Of a stretch of 64,000 nucleotides of DNA, positions 54,728 to 62,595 are shown piece after piece. The position numbers and the translations under genes are program-made. The stretch is from Sulfurospirillum sp. GTDB taxonomy: Bacteria; Campylobacterota; Campylobacteria; Campylobacterales; Sulfurospirillaceae. The first letter of the stretch is position 1; each line of letters starts with the position of its first letter. Under the pieces are notes generated by a model. That model did no database searches and was not told where the DNA came from. It was given only the letters and a program-made list of their open reading frames with translations. The stretch is taken from the NCBI GenBank assembly GCA_016744795.1, contig JADGDR010000007.1, positions 1 through 64,000 of the forward strand. Direction: 5' to 3'.

Positions 54728-55515
54728 CTAGCTTTTTTCTTTTTTCTTTTTTTAAGAGTTGGTTTTGCAAACTTGACCAAATCTTCTGTGCTTATAACAA
54801 AGTCTGGAATATTTTGTAAACTTTTTTGAAAGACTTCATTAGCTGCATAAGCATCTGAATATGCTCTATGATGTTGCAATACATCTATATTAAACTCTTT
54901 TATAAGAAATCCAAGTCCATAACGTTCTGCTTTTATGGTCTTTTTTGCTAAATCTATAGTACACATTTTTCTATTAAGAAGTGGACCAAAACCTGCTTCT
55001 TCCATAGAGTATGAAATAAAATTATAATCAAAATTAACATTATGCGCTACAAAAACAGCATCTTGTAAAAAAAGTCTAAATTTTTCTAATATTGATTTTA
55101 AAGAAGGAGCATCTTTTACATCTTCAAGAGTTATATTGGTAAGTCGAACTATGTTTTCAGGTATCTCGTCTGCTTTTACAAAACTCTCAAACTTGGCTAT
55201 AACTTTACCACCTTGAACCATAGCCGCACCTACTTCTATAATCTGTGCATTTTGTGGTTTACTTCCATTTGTTTCTATATCTACTATACAAAATTTCTGC
55301 TTTTCTATAGGACAAAAAGTTGTTTCAAGTGCAATTTCATTATTGTTTAGCTCAACCAAAGGAACACCAAGAAGTCTTAAATTTGCTAAGCTATCTTCTA
55401 TGGTATCAAATTCATAATTTTCTAACTCTTTTATGTTCTTAAACTTTGCTCTACACTCGTTAAATGGTTGGGGAGTTATAGTCATCTTCTGTATCAGTTT
55501 ATCAAAATTTCTCAA
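54724..55515 (-). CDS. DnaQ-like 3'-5' exonuclease
   Basis: A 263-residue DEDDh exonuclease. ExoI FCIVDIETNG, ExoII VFVAHNVNFDYNFI and ExoIII HRAYSDAYAANEV are present, from about residue 75 to 240, preceded by a 70-residue N-terminal helical region and followed by a Lys-rich tail. It may be the proofreading epsilon subunit of DNA polymerase III or a related nuclease. The start overlaps trpF by 4 bases in the leftward rpe-trpF-exonuclease unit. Confidence 0.88.
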   Translation of the reverse strand: MRNFDKLIQKMTITPQPFNECRAKFKNIKELENYEFDTIEDSLANLRLLGVPLVELNNNEIALETTFCPIEKQKFCIVDIETNGSKPQNAQIIEVGAAMVQGGKVIAKFESFVKADEIPENIVRLTNITLEDVKDAPSLKSILEKFRLFLQDAVFVAHNVNFDYNFISYSMEEAGFGPLLNRKMCTIDLAKKTIKAERYGLGFLIKEFNIDVLQHHRAYSDAYAANEVFQKSLQNIPDFVISTEDLVKFAKPTLKKRKKKKAS

Positions 55516-56102
55516 TTTTTTGCTCTTTTCATGAACTCTTTTATTTTAGTGGCATCTTTTTTTCCTTTTGAAAACTCTACTCCACTACTAACATCTAATC
55601 CATAAAAACCTAAACTTTCAACTTCTTTTACATTCTCACAGTTTAAACCACCTGCTAATATGATACGTGAACAATCAACCGAATCAAACCAAGAGATATC
55701 AACTCTCTTCCCTTCTCCTCCATAACTCTCAACATAGGCATCTACAATTACATATTCATCTTGATATAATTTTATATCTTCTTTACATGAAGCTCTTATA
55801 ACACGAAGATAAGGTAAATCAAGGTTAGCAAGTAAAACCTTATCTGCTTCAAAATGAATCTGTGCCAAGCTCATTTGTGACTCTTTACATGTAGAGTTAA
55901 TCTCTCTACATGTAGCATTAACAAATAGCCCTACTCGTTCAACAAATGGAGGTAACTTTTTTACTATCTCTAAAGCTTTTTTTGGACTTATATATCGAGG
56001 AGATTTTTCATAAAAGACAAATCCCAAAGCATCTGCACCAGCTTCAATAGCTCGTAAAGCATCTTCAAGATTTGTTATGCCACAGATTTTAACTCGTGTC
56101 AT
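55512..56102 (-). CDS. trpF: Phosphoribosylanthranilate isomerase
   Basis: A 196-residue TIM-barrel enzyme of tryptophan synthesis. VKICGITNLEDAL with its catalytic Cys, DALGFVFYEKSPRYIS, the Asp of IVDAY and the ending LAGGLNCENV and GLDVSSGVEFSKGKKD are all typical. It is separate from the other trp genes. Two palindrome copies sit 21 bases apart inside it (55885, 55906), giving the repeated NATCREINSTCKES stretch. Confidence 0.95.
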   Translation of the reverse strand: MTRVKICGITNLEDALRAIEAGADALGFVFYEKSPRYISPKKALEIVKKLPPFVERVGLFVNATCREINSTCKESQMSLAQIHFEADKVLLANLDLPYLRVIRASCKEDIKLYQDEYVIVDAYVESYGGEGKRVDISWFDSVDCSRIILAGGLNCENVKEVESLGFYGLDVSSGVEFSKGKKDATKIKEFMKRAKN

Positions 56103-56103
56103 A

Positions 56104-56742
56104 CTACTTTAAACTACTTATTGCTTCTTTGTATGAAGGATTTGAGAAAACATAGTTTCCAGCAACTACTATATCTACTCCAGCATACTCTAAATCTTTT
56201 ACATTTTTGTCATTTACTCCACCGTCAACTTCTATTAGAGTTTTTAAACCTTTTGCATTTATCATTGCTTTTAGTTTTCTAGATTTTTCTATAATAGAAG
56301 AAATGAATTTTTGTCCACCAAAACCAGGGTTTACACTCATAAGAAGAACCATATCTAAATCTTCAAGAAGATATTCAATTGCTTCAGGAGGTGTATGCGG
56401 ATTTAAAACAATAGCTGGTTTAATGCCATAATCACGTATTTTTTGTATAAGTCTATGAGGGTGTTTTTCCTCTTCAATATGAAATGATATATATTCTGGT
56501 TTAAATGGTGCAAACAAATCAACAAAAAATGTATTGTTTTGAACCATTAAGTGAATATCAAGTGGTTTTGTAGCAACTTTTGCGACTGATTTTACTACTA
56601 CAGGTCCTATTGTATGATTTGGCACAAAATGACCATCCATAACATCAACGTGAACAAAGTCACAACCACCATCACAGATGGCTTTTATCTCTTCATTTAA
56701 TATACCAAAATCAGCAGAAAGTATACTTGGTGCAATTTTCAT
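56104..56742 (-). CDS. rpe: Ribulose-phosphate 3-epimerase
   Basis: A 212-residue TIM-barrel enzyme interconverting ribulose-5-phosphate and xylulose-5-phosphate. The start KIAPSILSADFGILNEEI, DFVHVDVMDGHFVPN (metal His and Asp), LLMSVNPGFGGQKFI and IEVDGGVNDKN are diagnostic. It serves the pentose phosphate pathway and, if present, CO2 fixation. It lies 1 base upstream of trpF on the same strand. Confidence 0.97.
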   Translation of the reverse strand: MKIAPSILSADFGILNEEIKAICDGGCDFVHVDVMDGHFVPNHTIGPVVVKSVAKVATKPLDIHLMVQNNTFFVDLFAPFKPEYISFHIEEEKHPHRLIQKIRDYGIKPAIVLNPHTPPEAIEYLLEDLDMVLLMSVNPGFGGQKFISSIIEKSRKLKAMINAKGLKTLIEVDGGVNDKNVKDLEYAGVDIVVAGNYVFSNPSYKEAISSLK

Positions 56743-56755
56743 TTTTTTCCTTAAA

Positions 56756-58141
56756 TTATCTTGTTAAAAACAGTGTTAACTCTCGTCCATCAATATTTAA
56801 ATCAACTTGTGCTCCACGACTATTTTTTTGAGATAATAGAACATCCTTAACTAAGTCAAAAGTTCTAGGCATAGTTATATCTATTTTTATACCTCTCTTA
56901 AGCAATTGCTGAGAAATTTTTCCTCCAATTATATGAGTAAACTCTCCCAGTGCTTCTACAACATCATCTTCGCTACAATCTTCTTCAAGTAAGATTTTAC
57001 AAGCCTCTTTAGCAATACTTCTTTCAAAAATTAAAATTAAAATACAATTTATATCTCCATAAAAACCGATTGAAACACTTAACAGTGATCTAGCCTCTTT
57101 TAAGTCTAACTCTTGTACCTTAATAAGTTTTTTCTGGGCATTATATCCAGAAAGTACTTCAATTGTCTTTACAGATGATTCTATTATAGTTGGTAAAATA
57201 GAAATAAGTTTTTTTGTTATTCCAGAGCTTTTTTTAACTACACTTGAACTCTCATATGCCTCTTTAATTATCTGACCATCTTCAAATAACTCTTTCATAC
57301 TAGAATATATAAGCACACCAGCATCTTCTAAATCATTTGTTAATTTTTTAGTTATATTTCTATCATTCAAACCACTAATAACTATAAGAACACCATATTC
57401 AGCCCCTGCTATAGAGAGTTTAGAAATAAAATTTACCCCATGTATATTTATGGAAGAGACATCATCTGAATCAAAAAGAAAAAGTTTAAATCCAACACGC
57501 AGTGAATTATTATGATAAATCATATCAAATTTTTTTGCTATATCAGAATCTACAAACCCCTTAAGTGTATATACTATAACATTGTCTTTTATGAATACTA
57601 TCGGAGTCTTATCAATCTTTCCTAGATATGAATTTTCTATTATAAACTCAGCATCTTTCCTTTTTTCTAAAAAATCATTTTCATCTTTCGCAATGGTTGG
57701 TAAAAATCCTCTTTCATAAAGTTCCATCGCGAGTTGGTTTTTTTGTTCACTTTTATCGACATAAACTATAATTTTTTTATCTTTTACATTTTTAAAATCA
57801 GTACCCACAAAAAGAGTTGCTATTTCTGCTGTATCAAAAAGAGAAAAATTCAAACTTTCAGGGAACATATCTAAAACCATATTATACTTTTTTAGATCAT
57901 AGTCACAAAAACCTACTATTGTTCCACATTTAGCTCTTACTCTTATTAAAGATTCAATAAGTACGGTAATACCTTTTTTATTAAAAAAAATAACTTTTTT
58001 AAGGGATATAAATGCTCCTTCTGGTTTTACACTCATAAGATAATCAATATCAAAAGGAGAAATTATGTCACTTGCATTTTCACCATCCAAAAAACCAACA
58101 GGCGTAAAAAGAGCAACCTTTTGTTTGATAACTGGTTTCAT
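56756..58141 (-). CDS. STAS-like/CheX-domain protein
   Basis: A 461-residue cytosolic protein. The N-terminal 300 residues seem to hold two STAS-like alpha/beta units (for example VALFTPVGFLDGENA near the start and VIVYTLKGFVDSDIA near 190). The last 150 residues resemble CheX phosphatases of chemotaxis: EALGEFTHIIGGKISQQLL follows the E-x2-N helix, but His stands where CheX has the catalytic Asn. It could be a chemotaxis-related or regulator-binding protein rather than an active phosphatase. It begins immediately after the HDOD gene (TAGATG), so the two are coupled. Confidence 0.7.
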   Translation of the reverse strand: MKPVIKQKVALFTPVGFLDGENASDIISPFDIDYLMSVKPEGAFISLKKVIFFNKKGITVLIESLIRVRAKCGTIVGFCDYDLKKYNMVLDMFPESLNFSLFDTAEIATLFVGTDFKNVKDKKIIVYVDKSEQKNQLAMELYERGFLPTIAKDENDFLEKRKDAEFIIENSYLGKIDKTPIVFIKDNVIVYTLKGFVDSDIAKKFDMIYHNNSLRVGFKLFLFDSDDVSSINIHGVNFISKLSIAGAEYGVLIVISGLNDRNITKKLTNDLEDAGVLIYSSMKELFEDGQIIKEAYESSSVVKKSSGITKKLISILPTIIESSVKTIEVLSGYNAQKKLIKVQELDLKEARSLLSVSIGFYGDINCILILIFERSIAKEACKILLEEDCSEDDVVEALGEFTHIIGGKISQQLLKRGIKIDITMPRTFDLVKDVLLSQKNSRGAQVDLNIDGRELTLFLTR

Positions 58142-58939
58142 CTATTCTTCTTGTATTATTTTATAAAAATCATTCATGATAATATCATCAAGAATAAGAT
58201 CTAAATTAAAAAAATCATTTAGTCCACTTTGTACCATCATTGGTCTACTCATTTCGTAAATAAGAAGCAATCTTAAATACGTAATTTCTAAAGCATTATT
58301 TCCAAAATTACCAACATTCGTATCTCCTATTTTTTTTATCAATTCTACTATTTCTTCTGAAAAATTCCATTTTTTTGCAATCATGGCTGAAATTTCAAAA
58401 AATGTTCTATCCGTCATCTTACAAAGTATGCTCTCATAACTTAACTGTTTTTTATCTCTTAAAAGTTTTACAGTACTGTTAATATTAAAAAAAAGCATTT
58501 CACATACTATTAAAGAGGCTGGAATGATACTAATTGCTGGAATAATTTCACTATCTTCTCGACCTAAAAACTTTACAATTTTTCCCCAATTGTGTATAAG
58601 CCTTGCTTGAAAATCCTGAAACTTACTTGCATTAAAATCAAATACTTCCCATTTTTTTGGGAGTATTAAAAGAAGGTAATAACCATATATAAGCTGTTTT
58701 GCCTTAGACAATCCAAGTATGCCAAAAATCTGTCTTACATTTTTGACTTCATCTCTAAAACCAAAAATAGGTTTGTTTACAATATTTTGAAGATAATTAA
58801 TAAGTGCTCTATCTTCATGAGCCTTATCAGCTGCGCCAACTAAATCAGCATTTTCTAAAAGAGAAACACACTCTTTTACTATCTTTGGTATGGGAGGAAT
58901 TGTTTCTATGTAGTTATGTATCGTAGTATCTGAAAGCAT
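58142..58939 (-). CDS. HDOD domain protein
   Basis: A 265-residue HDOD-family protein: IETIPPIPKIVKECVSLLEN opens the domain, and LPKKWEVF, LIHNWGKIVKFLG and MIAKKWNFSEEIVELI follow the usual helical pattern without intact HD metal ligands. HDOD proteins act in signalling and motility in this phylum (Cj0248 of Campylobacter jejuni is an example from literature). I chose ATG 58939 because GAGG lies just before it; the in-frame ATG at 58951 would overlap that ribosome site. Confidence 0.8.
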   Translation of the reverse strand: MLSDTTIHNYIETIPPIPKIVKECVSLLENADLVGAADKAHEDRALINYLQNIVNKPIFGFRDEVKNVRQIFGILGLSKAKQLIYGYYLLLILPKKWEVFDFNASKFQDFQARLIHNWGKIVKFLGREDSEIIPAISIIPASLIVCEMLFFNINSTVKLLRDKKQLSYESILCKMTDRTFFEISAMIAKKWNFSEEIVELIKKIGDTNVGNFGNNALEITYLRLLLIYEMSRPMMVQSGLNDFFNLDLILDDIIMNDFYKIIQEE

Positions 58940-59010
58940 ATTACACCTCATATTTAGTTACATACTATGATTGTATCTTTAATTTCATAAAACATTTATA
59001 AATCTTATGG

Positions 59011-59016
59011 TATAAT
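59011..59016 (+). promoter_or_regulatory. -10 element for rpmB
   Basis: TATAAT in GGTATAATTTTC, about 80 bases before the rpmB ATG, in the gap divergent from the HDOD gene. Confidence 0.5.
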
Positions 59017-59097
59017 TTTCAATTACATACTGCACAGTTTAAGTAGATATTTTGCTTATTTTGTGTAAAATTCCAAAAAATTTTAAGGAAATTAATT

Positions 59098-59286
59098 ATG
59101 GCAAGAAAATGTGCTATTACGGGCAAAGGCCCTATGAGTGGAAATAACGTGAGCCACGCTAAAAACAGAACGAAAAGAAGATTCCTTCCAAACCTAAGAA
59201 CTGTAAGAGTTACTTTAGAAGATGGAACTACTAGAAAAATCAGAGTTGCGGCTTCAACACTAAGAACTATGAAGAAGAACGCTTAA
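59098..59286 (+). CDS. rpmB: 50S ribosomal protein L28
   Basis: A 62-residue basic ribosomal protein. [20 protein letters not shown] and [17 protein letters not shown] are the L28 signature. It has the Cys of the zinc-containing type near the start but lacks the full set of four Cys. AAGGAAATTA precedes the ATG. It is followed 32 bases later by the potassium channel gene. Confidence 0.97.
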   Translation: MARKCAITGKGPMSGNNVSHAKNRTKRRFLPNLRTVRVTLEDGTTRKIRVAASTLRTMKKNA

Positions 59287-59318
59287 TCCCAAAAATATAT
59301 CTTTTATAAGGGATTTAA

Positions 59319-60449
59319 GTGACATTTATTCAAAAGGTAAAAAAACTTCTAAATTGGTCTACCAGATCAAGCCCTCATATAGACTTAAACACTGAACTGT
59401 ATCAACAGTTAAAACCATTTCGTCTTCCTATCATACTCGTAGTTTTTATGATTATGGTAGGAACTCTTGGTTATGTCATCATAGATGACTTTACTCTACT
59501 TGATGCAGTATACCAAGCAGGTATTACCTTTACAACTGTAGGTTTTGGAGAGATTTCTCCTATTTCACCAGCTGGAAGAATATTCACTATAACTCTTATT
59601 ATCTTAGGATTTGGACTCTTTTCATTTTCCATAGGTATATTAGTTGAAGTTCTAAATAAAGGTCAACTTGTAAACATTATCAAGGAGCGACAGATGTTAT
59701 ATAAAATCGCTAGATTAAAAAATCACTTTGTTATTTGTCATCATAATGAAATTACAATAGAATTATCTAAACAATTTCGTGAGAATCATATCCCTTTTGT
59801 TGTTATAGATCCAAGAGCTGACATAGCAAAAATTGCATTAGAATGTAAGTATCCCTATTTTATACAAGAAGACCCACATACAGAAGCTGCTCTTCTAAAA
59901 TCATACCTTTCAAGTGCAAAAGGTCTTATTACTCTTAGTGAGAACACTGCTGATAATATTGCTCAAATTGCTTCTACAAGATTATATGAAAAAGAGATTG
60001 GACTTAAACGCCCATACTATATAATAACAAGTGCTACAAGTAATAACGATATGACAAAACTTAAAAAGCTTGGTGCTGACAGAGTTATAAGTGCCACAAA
60101 ACTTATGGCTGAAAGACTTAGAGCAATGAGTCTTAGACCTGATATGGAAAATATGCTTGAAAAACTTCTTTACAGAAAAGATGCTCCAATAGATATGGAA
60201 GAGATCAAAATTCCTGACCACTCTTGGATGAGATTTAAAAAACTAAAAGAAGCACGTTTAAGAGATATAACAAACGTAAGTATAGTTGGTATTAGAGATG
60301 CTAAAGAGATATTTTTACCTATGCCAAAAGGTGATGTACTAGTGGGAACTGGTTCAAAATTACTTGTTATTGGAACGGCTGAAAGTATACGAGCAACTAA
60401 AAGAATTATAAGAAAAAAACAAAAACCCGAAGAGTTACGATATGTTTAA
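59319..60449 (+). CDS. Two-helix potassium channel with RCK (TrkA-N/C) domains
   Basis: A 376-residue MthK-like channel subunit: helix 1 near 34-55, a pore loop with selectivity filter TFTTVGFGEI (about 67-76), helix 2 near 85-110, then an RCK N and RCK C domain. The RCK N domain lacks the glycine-rich nucleotide motif: where GxGxxG is usual it reads ICHHNEITIE. The C part has IKIPDHSWMRFKKLKEARL and VLVGTGSKLLVIG. GTG start. Overlaps argJ by 8 bases. Confidence 0.9.
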   Translation: MTFIQKVKKLLNWSTRSSPHIDLNTELYQQLKPFRLPIILVVFMIMVGTLGYVIIDDFTLLDAVYQAGITFTTVGFGEISPISPAGRIFTITLIILGFGLFSFSIGILVEVLNKGQLVNIIKERQMLYKIARLKNHFVICHHNEITIELSKQFRENHIPFVVIDPRADIAKIALECKYPYFIQEDPHTEAALLKSYLSSAKGLITLSENTADNIAQIASTRLYEKEIGLKRPYYIITSATSNNDMTKLKKLGADRVISATKLMAERLRAMSLRPDMENMLEKLLYRKDAPIDMEEIKIPDHSWMRFKKLKEARLRDITNVSIVGIRDAKEIFLPMPKGDVLVGTGSKLLVIGTAESIRATKRIIRKKQKPEELRYV

Positions 60450-61632
60450 TATATTTCCCCTAAAAAATGGACTTGAAAATGTAAAAGGCTTCTTTTGTGG
60501 AGGAGTTAGTTCAGGTATAAAAGCAAATAAGCAAAATGATTTAGGCTTTATAAGAAGCGATGAATTATGTGAAGTAAGTGCTGTTTTTACACAAAACAGA
60601 TTTAAAGCTGCTCCAATTTGCCACTTTTTAAACTATAAAGAAAACTTTAAAACTAATTTTATTTTAATGAACTCCAAAAATGCAAATGCGATGACAGGAG
60701 AAAAAGGCATTGAAGATATAAATACTATTTTTGATAAACTAAAAGCTAAATTACCAAATATACAAAATCCTATTATGAGTTCAACTGGAGTTATAGGGTA
60801 TAGACTAAATACAGACAAAATATGTAGTGCTTTTGACAAATTTAATTTCAACTCTAACAATTCAGATAAAACTGCTCACTCTATAATGACGACAGATAGT
60901 TTCAAAAAAGAGTTATGTTTTAAGGTAGAATTACCAAATGGTGATTTCTTTCATATAGCTGCAATTTGTAAAGGTGCAGGTATGATAAATCCATCTATGG
61001 CGACTATGCTTTGCTTTATTCTAACAGATGCAAAAATACCAAAAAAAGATATGAATGAACTTTTAAAAAATACTATAGAACAATCTTTTAATACAATAAG
61101 CGTAGATGGAGATACATCAACAAATGACACAGTTATGTTTCTCTCTTCAGCTAAAAGTGGAGCTTATAATAAAGAAGCATTTAGTGAAGCTCTTAATCGT
61201 TTGACAAAACACCTTAGCCAAGAAATTCTTAGAGATGGAGAAGGCTCAAATAAAGTAGTAGCTTTTGAAGTTAAAAATGCTCTAAATATTGAAGAAGCAA
61301 AAAAAGCAAGCATGGCTCTAAGTAACTCTCTTTTAGTAAAAACTGCTCTGTTTGGAGAAGACCCAAACTGGGGAAGAATAGCTTCAACTATTGGAGCAAG
61401 TAGAGTTACATGTAAAGAAGAAGATTTAATTATATCTTACGATAACATTGTAGTCTACTCAAAACAGAACCCAAGTCTTGATAACGAAACAGAACAAAAA
61501 GCAGTTAAGGTGATGAGACAAGACTCTTATAGAGTTATATGTAACTTAAATGCTGGTAACTCAGATTTTACATCTTATGGCTGTGATCTTAGTTATGAAT
61601 ATGTTAAAATTAATGCGGATTACAGGACTTAA
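60442..61632 (+). CDS. argJ: Bifunctional ornithine acetyltransferase/N-acetylglutamate synthase
   Basis: A 396-residue arginine-pathway enzyme that recycles the acetyl group from N-acetylornithine to glutamate. The self-cleavage site is in KGAGMINPSMATML (Ala-Thr bond, Thr as nucleophile). SVDGDTSTNDTV and FGEDPNWGRIASTIGAS are further family motifs. A TTACATGTAA copy at 61406 encodes Thr-Cys-Lys. The start overlaps the channel gene by 8 bases. Confidence 0.96.
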   Translation: MFNIFPLKNGLENVKGFFCGGVSSGIKANKQNDLGFIRSDELCEVSAVFTQNRFKAAPICHFLNYKENFKTNFILMNSKNANAMTGEKGIEDINTIFDKLKAKLPNIQNPIMSSTGVIGYRLNTDKICSAFDKFNFNSNNSDKTAHSIMTTDSFKKELCFKVELPNGDFFHIAAICKGAGMINPSMATMLCFILTDAKIPKKDMNELLKNTIEQSFNTISVDGDTSTNDTVMFLSSAKSGAYNKEAFSEALNRLTKHLSQEILRDGEGSNKVVAFEVKNALNIEEAKKASMALSNSLLVKTALFGEDPNWGRIASTIGASRVTCKEEDLIISYDNIVVYSKQNPSLDNETEQKAVKVMRQDSYRVICNLNAGNSDFTSYGCDLSYEYVKINADYRT

Positions 61633-61692
61633 TTTACCTTTGGTTAACCACTTTTTTGTTACAATATAGTTATATTTATAAAAGGAGATTAA

Positions 61693-61920
61693 ATGTTACA
61701 TGAGTATAGAGACATTATTTCAGATATAAAAGTGAGCAACGCTCATTTTTCCAAGATTTTTGAAAAACACAATGACTTAGACCAACAAATAACTGATGTT
61801 GAAGAAGGTCGTGAGCATATGGATAAATTAGCTCTTGAAGGGTTAAAAAAAGAAAAATTAAAACTAAAAGATCAAGCCTATTCAATGATAATGGCATATA
61901 AAAAAGAGCAAGAAGCTTAA
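61693..61920 (+). CDS. YdcH family (DUF465) small coiled-coil protein
   Basis: A 75-residue helical hairpin protein. HEYRDIISDIKVSNAHFSKI followed by FEKHNDLDQQITDVEEG and LKKEKLKLKDQAY is the DUF465/YdcH pattern. Function unknown. SD is AAAGGAGATTAA. It is convergent with magIII and shares a terminator with it. Confidence 0.9.
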   Translation: MLHEYRDIISDIKVSNAHFSKIFEKHNDLDQQITDVEEGREHMDKLALEGLKKEKLKLKDQAYSMIMAYKKEQEA

Positions 61921-61927
61921 TATAAAT

Positions 61928-61949
61928 GTAGCCTAGATATCTAGGCTAC
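61928..61949. terminator. 22-bp perfect dyad terminator between YdcH and magIII genes
   Basis: GTAGCCTAGAT directly followed by its complement ATCTAGGCTAC, a perfect 22-bp palindrome that overlaps the last codons and stop of the convergent magIII gene. Its T-tract is modest on the plus strand side (a CTAGGTTTTT run begins about 15 bases later). Confidence 0.65.
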
Positions 61950-62595
61950 TAATATCTAGGTTTTTCCCAGTTGAATTTGCCTTACAAAACTCCACAATTT
62001 TTCCATGAAATCTTGCATATATAGTATTTAAAGATATCTCTTTCCCATAAAGTTTATTTACTTTTTCCAAGTTACTCTGTATACCACTAATCAACCACTC
62101 TTGGAGTTGGCTATAACTCTCAAACTCATACCCTAACTTCATAATTAGTCTATTGGTATAACTATCAACAACCATGGCTTCACGAAAACAAGCATAACAT
62201 AAGATACAATCAGCACTCTCTTCACCAATACCTTTTTGGGACAATAACCAATCTCGGTTTACATGTAAAGAGAAGTTTTCAAAACTTTCAAACTCTTCAA
62301 ATATATTTTGACATAACTTTTTTAAATTTTTTGCTTTTGTATTGTAAAATCCACTTGGTTTAATAAGAAGTGATAACTCTGTAACATCTAACTTTGCTAT
62401 AGACTCTAAATTTAACAGATTTTGCTCTCTAAGATTTTCTAAACTTTTTTCAACCTTAATCCACTTTGCTTGTTGAGTTAAAATTGTACCAACGACAACT
62501 TCAAAAGTCCCACTTTTAGGCCACCAAAGTTCTTCTCTTTCTTCTTTTATGTGTCCACTATTTTTCAGTGCGACAAGAAGTTCAAAGCTATCCAT
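61933..62595 (-). CDS. magIII: 3-methyladenine DNA glycosylase, MagIII type
   Basis: A 220-residue HhH-GPD base-excision glycosylase that removes alkylated purines. It follows Helicobacter pylori MagIII closely in layout: DSFELLVALKNSG start, TILTQQAKW, LLIKPSGFYNTKAK, helix-hairpin-helix WLLSQKGIGEESADCILCYAC, then VVDSYTNRL and YARFHGKIVEF at the end. No iron-sulfur Cys cluster, as expected. A palindrome at 62259 encodes Leu-His-Val. It overlaps the mfd stop by 8 bases. Confidence 0.93.
   Translation of the reverse strand: MDSFELLVALKNSGHIKEEREELWWPKSGTFEVVVGTILTQQAKWIKVEKSLENLREQNLLNLESIAKLDVTELSLLIKPSGFYNTKAKNLKKLCQNIFEEFESFENFSLHVNRDWLLSQKGIGEESADCILCYACFREAMVVDSYTNRLIMKLGYEFESYSQLQEWLISGIQSNLEKVNKLYGKEISLNTIYARFHGKIVEFCKANSTGKNLDISSLDI

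Larger units (their letters stand above)
2472..62268. repeat. Dispersed palindrome TTACATGTAA (32 sites with the TACATGTA core)
   Basis: Exact TTACATGTAA starts at 2472, 4497, 4779, 16175, 16441, 23611, 23633, 30767, 40215, 43235, 43334, 43448, 47756, 48933, 61406 and 62259. Sites sharing the TACATGTA core but differing at one or both ends start at 3714, 3852, 4251, 4389, 29243, 29417, 31168, 31268, 36237, 39302, 42482, 46860, 47616, 53011, 55885 and 55906. Many extend to CTTTACATGTAAAG. Counts are by eye and may miss some. Most lie in genes, read as Leu-His-Val or Thr-Cys-Lys/Arg; a few are intergenic. Long stretches (4.8-16.1, 16.5-23.6, 23.7-29.2, 31.3-36.2 kb) have none. Confidence 0.85.

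Noticed and set aside
2472-62268. TTACATGTAA as a CRISPR-like or tandem repeat array
   Set aside because: Copies are dispersed with irregular spacing, mostly in genes; no unique equal-length spacers.
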